Shown here: in pieces, positions 33,946-42,904 of the stretch
How the letters are laid out: the number at the start of each line of letters is the position of its first letter
How positions within the stretch are numbered: the stretch's first letter is position 1
DNA from: Aquimarina sp. AU474
GTDB taxonomy: Bacteria > Bacteroidota > Bacteroidia > Flavobacteriales > Flavobacteriaceae
Direction of reading: 5' to 3'
Assembly (NCBI RefSeq): GCF_900312815.1
Contig: NZ_OMPE01000008.1
Location: forward strand, 310,001-374,000
Length of the DNA stretch: 64,000 bases
Notes under the pieces: generated by a model
The model's input: the letters and a program-made list of their open reading frames with translations, nothing else
Database searches by the model: none
What the model was told of the DNA's origin: nothing
Program-made: the position numbers and the translations under genes

Positions 33946-34188
33946 ATGACCCGAACAGAAAGAGGTGTTAAAGAAGTAGTAGCTCAAAACAGTAGATTTT
34001 CTTTTGATGAGATAAAATTATCAGACCCTATAGATAAATTCATTTCTTCTTTTATGGCGGATAGATTAGCAAGAGAACTTAAACGAAAATTTGAGGAAAT
34101 AGATACTACATCTGTAACAAATGAACTTTTCGTGAGTATAAAAAAGATAGCTGATATTGTTGTTAAAGTTGATTCCTATACGATATGA
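33946..34188 (+). CDS. Small cytoplasmic protein of unknown function
   Basis: An 80-aa, mostly helical, charged protein (FSFDEIKLSDPIDKFISSFMADRLARELKRKFEEID) with no signal peptide or TM and no motif I recognise. Its stop codon overlaps the ATG of the beta-barrel gene (ATGA at 34185-34188), so the two are translated together. That makes it likely to be a partner of the exported barrel or a regulator of the unit. Confidence 0.65.
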   Translation: MTRTERGVKEVVAQNSRFSFDEIKLSDPIDKFISSFMADRLARELKRKFEEIDTTSVTNELFVSIKKIADIVVKVDSYTI

Positions 34189-35006
34189 TACAAAGAGCAA
34201 TTTTTACACTAGTCATTTGTTTGCTTTGCGCTAGTTCGTATAGTCAAGTAAAGCTTTTTTCTATTGGATACGGAAAAACTTTTGTATCCAATGATTCTAC
34301 AACGGTTAATTTAACTTTGGATTTGAATAGAATCCCTGGTCAAAGTGAAAGGGCGGGAGGTTATTATTTTGTAAATGATGTTATAGGAACCAAAGGTTGG
34401 GGATATTACATAAAACCTACTATAGATGTAAATATTGGTAGTGGTGTTTCTAGCTCTCCTAATAATATATCATTAGGTGTACCTATAGGTTTGGTATATG
34501 ATTTTAAGAAAAGTGATATCGGGATTTTCTCATTTTATCTAGAAGGATCTCCCGAAATGATTGCAGATAAGACATTTAAAAACAATCTACATTATTTGTC
34601 TATTAACGCATATTTTAAATATGAATTCTTGAATGACGATATTTTGATAGATGTTTGGTCTGGAGTAACCAATGCCAATGGGGTCAGGAATCAGATAGAA
34701 CTTGAAACCGATTCGTATGGTAGACTTACTATTCCGTTTTTTTTAAAAATGAACTTTTGGAATGCAATATCACCTAAAGAACGAAAATATAGAAGAGTAA
34801 ACTGGATTAGCTCGCTTAAATATAATTATGTTTATGAGGATAACCCACTAATTAATCAAGATGATAATTATTTTTATTTCAGTAGTAAATTAGATATATA
34901 CATTACGCCAAATGTAGGATTTAATGTTACTTATTCTAACGGACAAGAGGAGCCTTTATTTAAAAGAAATAATGCGATTAGCTTTGGTGTAACACTTGCA
35001 AAATAA
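34185..35006 (+). CDS. Outer-membrane beta-barrel protein
   Basis: 273 aa, signal peptide about 1-20 (FTLVICLLCASSYSQ). It has alternating amphipathic strands with many aromatic residues (GYYFVNDVIGTKGWGYYIKPTIDVNIG, YFYFSSKLDIYITPNVGFNVTY) and a C-terminal strand NNAISFGVTLAK, the usual barrel-insertion signal. It is too short for a TonB receptor and fits the small-porin/OprF-like barrels. The function is unknown. It is coupled to the 80-aa protein upstream and followed by the TIR gene. Confidence 0.72.
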   Translation: MIQRAIFTLVICLLCASSYSQVKLFSIGYGKTFVSNDSTTVNLTLDLNRIPGQSERAGGYYFVNDVIGTKGWGYYIKPTIDVNIGSGVSSSPNNISLGVPIGLVYDFKKSDIGIFSFYLEGSPEMIADKTFKNNLHYLSINAYFKYEFLNDDILIDVWSGVTNANGVRNQIELETDSYGRLTIPFFLKMNFWNAISPKERKYRRVNWISSLKYNYVYEDNPLINQDDNYFYFSSKLDIYITPNVGFNVTYSNGQEEPLFKRNNAISFGVTLAK

Positions 35007-35028
35007 TACGTAGATGTTCTATTTTAAT

Positions 35029-35142
35029 ATGGAAAAGATTCTAATTATATTTAATCATCTATTATTGTCATTTATTTCTCGCAATATGACGATATTTAAA
35101 TATTCAATTCAGAAATTCGTTATTCTCAAAGAAACAGTATGA
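35029..35142 (+). CDS. Possible 37-aa leader ORF overlapping the TIR gene start
   Basis: ATG 35029 opens a 37-codon ORF with a hydrophobic beginning (EKILIIFNHLLLSFI) and a basic end. Its TGA overlaps the TIR gene ATG (ATGA at 35139-35142). That overlap is the only support. It could be a translational leader or chance. Confidence 0.28.
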   Translation: MEKILIIFNHLLLSFISRNMTIFKYSIQKFVILKETV

Positions 35143-35891
35143 GCAAAAGACAAGGTGTATTTATAAGCTATAGCAAGAAAGATGCTAAATGGTTAGATTA
35201 TCTACGAACACATCTTAGTTATTTAGAACGAAAGTACGAATTTACAATATGGGAAGATTCAAGAATAGAAGCTGGAGCCGATTGGCGTAGTGAAATACAT
35301 AATGCTATTAATAATACCAAGGTAGCAGTTTTACTGGTAAGCGCTAATTTTATTTCTTCAGAGTTTATAGGATATGAAGAGTTACCCGCTTTGTTAAGTA
35401 TGGCCAAAGACGAAGGGGCTAATATTTTTATCATCATCGTTAGTCATTGCATGTTTTCTGATATAGATGCTATTTCAAAATTTCAGGCTATTAACGCACC
35501 TTCCGAGCCTTTGGTGAGTATGACTGAAGGTCAAAGAGATGCTCTTTTTGTAAAAGTAACTCGAGAAATTAAAAAAGTATTGGCATCTAATACGCATGAG
35601 ACGCTGCTTCATAATTCTGGCACTGTTACAACAATAGATGACCTTAGAACATCTTTTTTAAGAGTTCTTATTATGAATATTTTTTATAATAACACCAATG
35701 ATAAAGGGTTATCTATAAAAGATGTCTATGTAATTTCAAAGATTGAAAAAAGAAAGTATGTTGTTAAGATAATTCATGAATTAGAAACTTCAGAGATTAT
35801 CTATAAAACTAAGGTGAACAAAGTAAATCATTATAAGTTAACAGAATTTGGTTATGCTTTTATGAAAGAGCATAATACACAAATTGATTAA
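35139..35891 (+). CDS. TIR-domain protein with C-terminal winged-helix-like region
   Basis: A 250-aa cytoplasmic protein. The TIR domain (about 4-140) is GVFISYSKKDAKWLDYL, FTIWEDSRIEAGADWRSEI, VAVLLVSANFISSEFIGYEELPALL. The Glu at 80-81 sits where the NADase catalytic Glu of TIR enzymes is found. The C-terminal part (about 160-250; LSIKDVYVISKIEKRKYVVKIIHELETSEIIYK, HYKLTEFGYAFMKEH) resembles a winged helix. Bacterial TIR proteins degrade NAD or make cyclic ADP-ribose signals in anti-phage defence. That role is inferred; no known system partner is adjacent. Confidence 0.82.
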   Translation: MSKRQGVFISYSKKDAKWLDYLRTHLSYLERKYEFTIWEDSRIEAGADWRSEIHNAINNTKVAVLLVSANFISSEFIGYEELPALLSMAKDEGANIFIIIVSHCMFSDIDAISKFQAINAPSEPLVSMTEGQRDALFVKVTREIKKVLASNTHETLLHNSGTVTTIDDLRTSFLRVLIMNIFYNNTNDKGLSIKDVYVISKIEKRKYVVKIIHELETSEIIYKTKVNKVNHYKLTEFGYAFMKEHNTQID

Positions 35892-35915
35892 ATTACAATA
35901 CTTGGTTGGCTTACC

Positions 35916-36176
35916 TTAATTTCTCCAGTTTAACGTCCTGAGCGAGACGGATTTTAAAGCAAACCAACTCAAATACGAGTACATTTGGCCATCAATACTT
36001 TTCGAACTTTTCTTTTCTAATTTTGAAGATGTTAACGTTTCTCCAAAACAAAATGTACTATCATCTACGTTTCTGCGCCAGACGACAAGTTTGTTAAAAA
36101 GTTCAATCAAAAATTGATGCACTGCCAGTCGTCCTGGAGGACGGTTCAATCGTATGTTTAAATTTGGTTTGTACAT
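35916..36176 (-). CDS. Doubtful 86-aa ORF
   Basis: An ATG-started minus-strand ORF with mixed composition (LNRPPGRLAVHQFLIELFNKLVVW). It contains a CGTCCT-CC-AGGACG palindrome near 36131-36144. No family is recognised, and there is no signal peptide or TM. It is convergent with the TIR gene and could be a decayed fragment. Confidence 0.3.
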   Translation of the reverse strand: MYKPNLNIRLNRPPGRLAVHQFLIELFNKLVVWRRNVDDSTFCFGETLTSSKLEKKSSKSIDGQMYSYLSWFALKSVSLRTLNWRN

Positions 36177-36590
36177 GATTAAATGATTTAATAATTAATA
36201 CTAATTTAAATATCAAATTGTGTGCCGTATTTTGTGATTTTCATATGTTGTTTTTTACTTGTTTTTATAGGGTGATACAAAAAGAGTTATTAAACGCTTT
36301 TTAACGATCTAAAATTGTCGATTTAATTTAAAATATAATGGTAATAAAATTCTAAAAATTGTTTGGTCAAAACCCTGTTAGGCCTTTGTATCTATGACCT
36401 ATGGTAAGATTCGAACAAAACAGAAAGTAGGGATGATTGTATCATGATTTCTATATATTGTTACCCTGCAAATTTACGGCTATTATCTTAAAAAAGCAAA
36501 AGTGGATACCGCCAAATTTTTGTGTGATTACAGTATGTATTTATATGTCAATTAGAGGGTAATTGATTGAGGCATAGGTTATAACTAATT
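36177..36590. other. Intergenic region, 414 bp, nothing assigned
   Basis: AT-rich with a few GC-richer patches near 36380-36420. I find no ORF, hairpin terminator, tRNA or clear promoter. Confidence 0.45.
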
Positions 36591-37853
36591 TTATCTTTTA
36601 AAATTGTCATCAAAAACAACTGTTTCCGTTTCAGATTGGTTGACTTTAAGATAATTTACTTCTCCGGCTCCCAAAAAGCGATACCGAATACCCACTAGTC
36701 TTCCTAAAGACTCATGATAGGATGTAGAATAGATTTTTTTATTATCTATAAAAACAGTAACCTTCTTTTCTTTAATACTGATATCGATATTTTTGAAATC
36801 AGAAAAATCTGTTCCAAAAGCGGATAAGTCATTTTCTTTTCCTTTTAAATAGACATCATTTAGCATTAAATTAATATCTGATACACAGCCAGGGATCGAA
36901 AAAGGAATAACGAATGCCCCTGTACTGCCTAGTACATAAATTTTTAAGGTTTGACAAACTGCCCATTTTTCTTGGTAGGAGTTTTTAACAGATGTGCTAA
37001 TATGTATATTATTTGCGGGGACTTTAAAATCCTTTACTAGGTGAAAAGTAGAAGTAAGAGGCTCTTTATTAGATTTGATTTCATCAATAACCAATCTTGG
37101 AAGAGACAAGTTCATATGCATTATATCCTTTGTATAGATATATTTTGGGACCGGTTCATAATCTACTGTTCCAATCCAATCATCGGATGTAATAAATAAA
37201 TCATGTTCTTTGGTAATTTGTCCATCAATCAAAAGCTTTGCTCTAAAGTAACCAGGAAAATAATATATTCCTGTTGCTTGTTTCTGGTTTGGTTTTATTT
37301 TAATGGTTTTGGTTTCATCCCAGTACTGTTGAATATAAATACTATCAGAGGAGATAGTACCTATATCATAGTTGAAAACAACAGAATTAGGAAACCCATT
37401 GGATATTGGTTGACTTCCAAAAGATATTTTTGAAAGATCTATTGGTGGGATAGGATCTTTTTTTGATCCGATCATAGAAAAGAAAGAAATAAAAGCAATG
37501 GTCATTATTGCAGCGGCTGTGGCTATGATTCCTATATGCTGAAGTACTTTTTTTTCAAACCAAGAAGATCTCTTGGTATTGTTTTTATTTTTAAAATCTC
37601 TCCAATTATCATAATTTGCAAATTTCGAAAGCGTATTTAAAGTGCTTATACTAGGAGCACTTTTATAAGCTACTTTACCCCAAACTCGCTTTAAGGTTGT
37701 TGGACTTAGTAGTATTTGTGTTTTCTCTTGAATAATTTCACTCAGCTCAATAAACACGTCATTGTGCCATTTATCTGAAGGCCCCCAATCAAGTTGTATT
37801 TCAATTTCTTGAAGGCATTTTTGTACTATTTTATGTTCTGGATAGGTATTCAT
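36591..37853 (-). CDS. Membrane-bound putative regulator with cytoplasmic N-terminal domain
   Basis: 420 aa. The N-terminal part (about 1-95) carries LSPTTLKRVWGKVAYKSAPSISTLNTLSKFANYDNWRDFK, a helix-turn-helix-like pattern found at the start of many Bacteroidota membrane proteins. One TM follows (about 106-128) and then an exported beta-rich domain (about 140-420) with no known catalytic motif. The exported half ends in a lectin/LamG-like pattern (GRLVGIRYRFLGAGEVNYLKVN). I infer a one-component sensor. It is divergent from the secreted protein at 37976, its most likely target. Confidence 0.68.
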   Translation of the reverse strand: MNTYPEHKIVQKCLQEIEIQLDWGPSDKWHNDVFIELSEIIQEKTQILLSPTTLKRVWGKVAYKSAPSISTLNTLSKFANYDNWRDFKNKNNTKRSSWFEKKVLQHIGIIATAAAIMTIAFISFFSMIGSKKDPIPPIDLSKISFGSQPISNGFPNSVVFNYDIGTISSDSIYIQQYWDETKTIKIKPNQKQATGIYYFPGYFRAKLLIDGQITKEHDLFITSDDWIGTVDYEPVPKYIYTKDIMHMNLSLPRLVIDEIKSNKEPLTSTFHLVKDFKVPANNIHISTSVKNSYQEKWAVCQTLKIYVLGSTGAFVIPFSIPGCVSDINLMLNDVYLKGKENDLSAFGTDFSDFKNIDISIKEKKVTVFIDNKKIYSTSYHESLGRLVGIRYRFLGAGEVNYLKVNQSETETVVFDDNFKR

Positions 37854-37975
37854 ATTTCATAAACAAAAGTCACGAAAAATTATGACTTGAACAACATTGA
37901 ATCAACTTGCACGAACTTGTTTTCATATAGAGTATAATAGAATAGAAATTGCAGAAAATCTAAAAACTTATTTTC

Positions 37976-39082
37976 ATGATCAGGTTAATCACACTCATAC
38001 TCATATGTATGTCCTTTACTTCTAAATCAAATGCTCAACAAAAAATTCCATTAGATACAGTGCATTTGGAAATCAATGCTCAAACGTACATTTTGGAAAA
38101 ATATAAAGGTAAAGATGCTATTTATATCCAAAGGGGCTTAGCTTTTTTAAAAGATACAAAATTCTTAAACGGAACGATAGAGTTTGATGTATATCTTACC
38201 AATCGACAAGGCTTTCCTGGTGTTCGGTTTAGAGCTGTAGATAGAAATAATATGGAGTCATTTTACCTTAGGGCTCACTTATCCGGTAAGCCTGATGCTA
38301 ATCAAGCGGCACCAGTGATTAATGGTATCACACCCTGGCAATTGTATTTTGGTCCGAGTTATTCTGTTGCTTATGAGTACAATTATAATGATTGGACTCA
38401 TGTAAAACTTGTGATAAATGGTCGTAGAGCTCAATTATTTTTGGATTATTCTGCTGTGCCTCAGTTGTCATGGAATCTTATACGAGAACCTAAAGAAGGA
38501 GAAATAGCAATAGGTGGAGGAGGAGTAGCACCTATGCATTATGCTAATCTTACCATCGACAAAAGTAAATCTGAAATCATAGATTTTAATCCTGTTAAAA
38601 GAAAACCAATTGATGGGTTAATTCCGGAATGGGAAGTTTCGGATATGTTTGAAGAAACTTTATTAGAAAACATAGATGGGATTAAAAACTTAATTAATTC
38701 AAGATCTTGGGGTAAAAAAATTAGAGTTGAAGAAGGCACGGCTGCAAATATTGCACGACAAACCGTTTTAAGAGATGGCACTAAAAAAAATACCGTATTT
38801 GCTAAAATTACGATCGACTCAGATAAAGATCAACTAAGACTATTTGACTTTGGTTATAGTGATAGAGCAGTAGTTATCCTAAATAATGAGCCTATTTATA
38901 AGGGGAATAATAGATGGCGTTCAAGAGATTATAGATATTTAGGTACTATTGGTTTATTTGATGCGGTGTATTTACATCTTAAAAAAGGAAAAAACATACT
39001 ATTAGTGGCAGTATCCGAAGATTTTGGTGGATGGCTAATAACCGGAAAATTTAAAGATAACAATGGGATAAGGGTAAACTAG
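37976..39082 (+). CDS. Secreted LamG/DUF1080-like (concanavalin-fold) protein
   Basis: 368 aa with a signal peptide about 1-20. Residues about 25-195 look like a DUF1080/LamG jelly roll: LKDTKFLNGTIEFDVYLTNRQGFPGVRFRAVDRNNMESFYLR, then WTHVKLVINGRRAQLFLD. The C-terminal half (about 220-368) is another beta domain ending DFGGWLITGKF. DUF1080 domains occur in glycan-active enzymes, but no catalytic pair can be assigned. It is divergent from the membrane regulator at 36591 across 122 bp. Confidence 0.72.
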   Translation: MIRLITLILICMSFTSKSNAQQKIPLDTVHLEINAQTYILEKYKGKDAIYIQRGLAFLKDTKFLNGTIEFDVYLTNRQGFPGVRFRAVDRNNMESFYLRAHLSGKPDANQAAPVINGITPWQLYFGPSYSVAYEYNYNDWTHVKLVINGRRAQLFLDYSAVPQLSWNLIREPKEGEIAIGGGGVAPMHYANLTIDKSKSEIIDFNPVKRKPIDGLIPEWEVSDMFEETLLENIDGIKNLINSRSWGKKIRVEEGTAANIARQTVLRDGTKKNTVFAKITIDSDKDQLRLFDFGYSDRAVVILNNEPIYKGNNRWRSRDYRYLGTIGLFDAVYLHLKKGKNILLVAVSEDFGGWLITGKFKDNNGIRVN

Positions 39083-39104
39083 AGGACTCTTACGTTTTAG
39101 AATT

Positions 39105-39587
39105 TTATTGCGCAGTATCTAATATAGCAGATTGGCCATTTAATAGTTTCCAACCACTTTTACGTTTAATTAGAGTTCCTGATTCAATGATTTTAAATTT
39201 AGAAGAAACTCCAGAGGTATCGATCATATGGCTATTTACAATACCAGAAAAATTAGCAATATCTTGAGTGAGCGGAAAAATAGTAATCGTATCCCAATCA
39301 AATGATACGGTTTGATACGCTTTTGCATTTTTTTCAAGAATATGTTTCACAGAATCATAGGATAATGCAGAAGTAAATCTGGGGGGTACCCAGAAAAAAT
39401 CATCAGACGAATCCAAATATTTGAATTCGGCAGTGAGCCCTTCTTTTTTAATGTCATAGTGATAATTATCAAACATTAAAAGAACGCTTTCTTTTACCGA
39501 ATCTTTATCAAAATCTTTAGGTTCGTTTGATGAATTACAAGAAACAAATATTAAAGATAGAATTAATGTATACAATAGTTGCTTCAT
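39105..39587 (-). CDS. NTF2-like (DUF4440-type) lipoprotein
   Basis: A 160-aa lipoprotein, lipobox LIFVSC (Cys17). The mature part has the cone-shaped NTF2/SnoaL pattern: an N-terminal helix (SVKESVLLMFDNYHYDIKKEG), DDFFWVPP, and the strand set FKIIESGTLIKRKSGWKLLNGQSA. DUF4440 proteins bind small ligands. It follows the NTF2-like protein at 39606 by 18 nt, so the two are co-transcribed. Confidence 0.75.
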   Translation of the reverse strand: MKQLLYTLILSLIFVSCNSSNEPKDFDKDSVKESVLLMFDNYHYDIKKEGLTAEFKYLDSSDDFFWVPPRFTSALSYDSVKHILEKNAKAYQTVSFDWDTITIFPLTQDIANFSGIVNSHMIDTSGVSSKFKIIESGTLIKRKSGWKLLNGQSAILDTAQ

Positions 39588-39605
39588 TATTTTTTATTGA
39601 AAAGG

Positions 39606-40010
39606 TTACACTTTTTGAAATAAATCGTTCCATAGTTTTCTTAAATCCCAATAGTCTCGTTGAGAAACGAAAGAACCTTTATCAAACCTGATAACACTTA
39701 CTGCAGGAATCTCAATATATCTACCTGTGGCTGGTTTTTGCATAATTTCTCCGGTATTTGTGCCTTTTTGAATCCATTCTACCATAGCCAAATTTTCTGA
39801 AGCCGTTATGCCTTTAACCACAAATTCTAAATCTGGAAACGCGTTATAAATACCTTGAGCATATCCTAAAATAGTTTTTCCTTTAATGCTATCATTTAAT
39901 AAGGGATCAAAGAAAGTAGTATGTTCACCATACAGTTTATGAAGAGCTTGAATATCTTTTTGATTCCAAATATCGATGATCTCTTGGGCTTTATGTTTTA
40001 AGTTTTCCAT
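39606..40010 (-). CDS. SnoaL-like / NTF2-fold protein
   Basis: A 134-aa cytoplasmic protein of the SnoaL ester-cyclase-like group: an N-terminal helix pair (AQEIIDIWNQKDIQALHKLYGEHTTFFDPL), FPDLEFVVKGITASENLAMVEWIQKGTNTG and VIRFDKGSFVSQRDYWDLRKL. His/Asp residues in the cavity are present (HTTFFDP). The substrate is unknown. It is the first gene of a two-gene unit with the DUF4440-type lipoprotein. Confidence 0.8.
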   Translation of the reverse strand: MENLKHKAQEIIDIWNQKDIQALHKLYGEHTTFFDPLLNDSIKGKTILGYAQGIYNAFPDLEFVVKGITASENLAMVEWIQKGTNTGEIMQKPATGRYIEIPAVSVIRFDKGSFVSQRDYWDLRKLWNDLFQKV

Positions 40011-40075
40011 AGTACGTGTTTTAGATCTAATTTTGGCCTTGATTCAAAAATAACACTTATCCTTTTAGAAACATT

Positions 40076-40110
40076 AATAACGCATACTTAAATATTTAGT
40101 ATGCGTTATT
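40076..40110. terminator. Long inverted repeat between two minus-strand units
   Basis: AATAACGCATAC / GTATGCGTTATT is a perfect 12-bp stem with an 11-nt AT loop. It lies downstream of the TonB receptor gene on the minus strand and upstream of the SnoaL-like gene. No strong U tract follows, so termination is probable but not certain. Confidence 0.6.
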
Positions 40111-40142
40111 AGTGTCAAATTGTGTTTCAATATTCTCTGTTC

Positions 40143-42350
40143 CTAATGATGACTTTCGTTTCCAAAAGGTTTTAAAATGACCCCTAGACTAAATATGAAA
40201 CCATCGGTTGGGGCATAGATATCAGGAAAAGTTGGATTATCATGAGGAGGAAGTACCAATGGAGAGAATCTACTTTGTCTTCGATCGGTAAAGTTTTCGA
40301 AATTCACAAAAAGACTTCCCCAGTGAAAATTACGAATACCCAATAATCCCAAAGTAATATAATCTGTAGTTTTTGTCCCGTTGGATAATAATTGAGTTCC
40401 CGTATAATAGGTTTCAAAGCCAATACGCCATTTTTCGTTTTCATACATAAAAACACTCCCTGCATTGTGTCTTGCAGTAAGAGGTTTTTGTGGATTTCCT
40501 GGCAGATAGTTTAAGCGAGTATCAATAAAAGCGTAGTTTAAAAACCATCTAAAATCCTTGTACGTAAATTTAATATTAGTTTCTGCTCCCTTGCTTAATA
40601 TTTCATCTTGGGCATTTTCAAACTCGAACAAATTAGTATTTGTGCTATTGAGCAGTAATCCATTATGAATAGAAGTAAGATAAAACAATTGATTAATAGA
40701 AAAACCTATTTCATTGGATAAACGAGTTTGATAATTGAAATCAAAATTGAGACCATATGATCGCTCTGCTTCGAGTGCATCTTTATCAATACCTAAGACA
40801 TTTTCGAAATTGATAAATTCAGCTTCTTCAGTAAAAATATCAGGAACTTTATATCCGAGTCCACCACCTAATCTGCTCGAAAATGCAGTGCCAGATTTAA
40901 ATAATAGTGAAATTCTTGGTAAAGGAAACCATCCCCAATCCCTTGCATAATCTGCGCGAAGACCTGTTTCTAATATCCAAGATTCAGAAAAATCATAAAT
41001 AGTATTGGCAAATACACCTGCAGTAATATCTCTTTGATCGCGTTCTAGATTACCTTCGTCTTCATCAAAATCTGTAGTATATAAATTTACTCCTAGAGTC
41101 CAATCCATTGCTTTACCTTGTTTTTGATATGTGGCTTCAGAAAAAGTATTCCATTGTTTTCCTTTAAAAGTAAGATCGGGAATAACTAAATCTCGATCAA
41201 AATAAGCAATACTGTTTTTTAATGTTAATGAACTTAACGTATCTATTTGAGTTTCAAAAACGGCCTGACTACTTAATCGTTTGGATAGGTTCTCTTCAAC
41301 ATATTGATGAATTCCGTTTTGTTCTTCTTCAATAAGAATAATATCTCCTCCTTGGCGATCATCATAACTACCACTAAGTCCTAACCAAAATGTCGAATTA
41401 TCTGATGGATAGTAGAATAGTTTGGGATTAAACGTAGCTGAGTAGGTTTGCGGTAAATTACTAAAACCATCATCTTCGGGATCATAGGCTTTTTGGTAAT
41501 GGCCTGATCCGTAAAGTGTAACTCCCCATTTTTCATTACGTTTTCCGTAGAACACGTTGGCAGTACTCCCTAATGCATGAGTTTGCGTAAACATGATATC
41601 AAGATCCGGATCTTCCTTAGGAGTTTTAGAGATCAAATTCACTAAACCAGCAATGGCGCCTCCACCATATAATGTAGAAGAACTACCTTTTATGATCTCA
41701 AATTGTTGTAAGTCTAAGGGGGGAATTTGTAAAATACTTAATCCACTAGAGAACCCCCCGTATAATGGAAATCCATCTCTAAGTAATTGTGTATATCTAC
41801 CATCAAGCCCTTGTATCCTGATATTACTATTACCACTACTTAATGAGGTTTGCTGCATTTGTATACCTGTACTTTCTCTAAGAACCATAGAGATATTGGT
41901 AGCATTCATAGCCGTTTTTTCACCTAATTCTTCGCCACCAATAAACTCTATTCGTGTTGGAATTCGTTGTATAGTCCTTGTACTTCGAGTGGATTTGAGT
42001 ACTATGGCATCAAGAGTATTTTCATCTTCTTGAATATAAAAAATAGGTATATCCTTAAAAGGAATTTGCATGGTGGTGATTATAGTTTTAAAACCTACAA
42101 AAGAAATTTGTATTTGATATTCACCCTCTGGTATATTTTCTAATGTTGCTATACCATCAAAATCGGTTGTTGCTCCTTTTTCTATGTTCGTTATATATAT
42201 AGAAGCTCCCAAAAGAGGCTCTTTCTCATTTTCGGTCAGTACTGTTATTTTTATGGTATGAGTTTGTTGTTGACCTTCTTGTGCCATAGTTGGTTTTGCA
42301 AATAAGCATAGCCATATGATGAGCGATAAGCCCATATGTGATATTTTCAT
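40143..42350 (-). CDS. TonB-dependent outer-membrane receptor
   Basis: 735 aa. It has a signal peptide (about 1-23), a CarboxypepD_reg-like domain (about 30-115: EKEPLLGASIYITNIEKGATTDFDGIATLENIPEGEYQI), a plug domain (about 120-240: RIEFIGGEELGEKTAMNATNISMVLRESTGIQ, then FEIIKGSSSTLYGGGAIAGLVNLISK) and a 22-strand barrel to the C-terminus. It imports a substrate with TonB energy. The upstream His/Cys-rich DUF6660 protein points to a metal or metallophore. There is no SusD gene, so glycan import is unlikely. Confidence 0.9.
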   Translation of the reverse strand: MKISHMGLSLIIWLCLFAKPTMAQEGQQQTHTIKITVLTENEKEPLLGASIYITNIEKGATTDFDGIATLENIPEGEYQIQISFVGFKTIITTMQIPFKDIPIFYIQEDENTLDAIVLKSTRSTRTIQRIPTRIEFIGGEELGEKTAMNATNISMVLRESTGIQMQQTSLSSGNSNIRIQGLDGRYTQLLRDGFPLYGGFSSGLSILQIPPLDLQQFEIIKGSSSTLYGGGAIAGLVNLISKTPKEDPDLDIMFTQTHALGSTANVFYGKRNEKWGVTLYGSGHYQKAYDPEDDGFSNLPQTYSATFNPKLFYYPSDNSTFWLGLSGSYDDRQGGDIILIEEEQNGIHQYVEENLSKRLSSQAVFETQIDTLSSLTLKNSIAYFDRDLVIPDLTFKGKQWNTFSEATYQKQGKAMDWTLGVNLYTTDFDEDEGNLERDQRDITAGVFANTIYDFSESWILETGLRADYARDWGWFPLPRISLLFKSGTAFSSRLGGGLGYKVPDIFTEEAEFINFENVLGIDKDALEAERSYGLNFDFNYQTRLSNEIGFSINQLFYLTSIHNGLLLNSTNTNLFEFENAQDEILSKGAETNIKFTYKDFRWFLNYAFIDTRLNYLPGNPQKPLTARHNAGSVFMYENEKWRIGFETYYTGTQLLSNGTKTTDYITLGLLGIRNFHWGSLFVNFENFTDRRQSRFSPLVLPPHDNPTFPDIYAPTDGFIFSLGVILKPFGNESHH

Positions 42351-42412
42351 GTATTATGAATTAAATATATAGTAAATAAGTGTTGTAGATGATTGATTAT
42401 CTATCGTGATAA

Positions 42413-42733
42413 TTAACCTACACTTTGTGGTGGTTGTAAAATGGTATCCTTAATATCCTTACCAATTGGATCAGTATATGAAAAGGTTTTCATTCTGTTA
42501 GGAGGAGTAATTAATGGATAAGCAATTAGATTTAAGTTTACTATATGAATGTGACAACAATGACACTGTTGGCAGAAAGGAGAACATAACTCCGTTTCGG
42601 AATGACTATGATCTGAATTTGATTCTTTTGTGATTTCAATTTTCTCCTTATCAGAAGGCATGTGATTATCCTCGCATGGTATAAGATTTAATGCAAGAAA
42701 ATAGATCGATAAGATACATGCTATCATTTTCAT
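42413..42733 (-). CDS. DUF6660-like His/Cys-rich exported protein
   Basis: 106 aa with an N-terminal hydrophobic signal (ILSIYFLALNLIPC). The middle is rich in His and Cys (DHSHSETELCSPFCQQCHCCHIHIVN), the typical pattern of small metal-binding proteins grouped as DUF6660. The C-terminal part is Pro-rich. It is 62 nt upstream of the TonB receptor on the same strand. I infer a periplasmic metal chaperone or sensor (copper, zinc or cobalt type) acting with that receptor. Confidence 0.72.
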   Translation of the reverse strand: MKMIACILSIYFLALNLIPCEDNHMPSDKEKIEITKESNSDHSHSETELCSPFCQQCHCCHIHIVNLNLIAYPLITPPNRMKTFSYTDPIGKDIKDTILQPPQSVG

Positions 42734-42904
42734 GATACAAAGATAGTGATATGTATGTGCAATAGCACTGCGAATAAAGAAGTTTTATAATTCTGTTTAC
42801 AAGAAACAAAATTATAAGATGTGTCTTTAATATTAAAACCCCTATCAATTATTGTATTTAATTGATAGGGATTAATGTGTCGTTATTATATATTCTAAAA
42901 TAGT

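Noticed and set aside
36143..36152. GGTTCAATCG, resembling a tRNA T-arm
   Set aside because: No acceptor stem, D-arm or anticodon arm can be folded around it on either strand.
41593..42033. 146-aa plus-strand ORF
   Set aside because: It lies wholly antisense to the plug-domain region of the TonB receptor; shadow frame.
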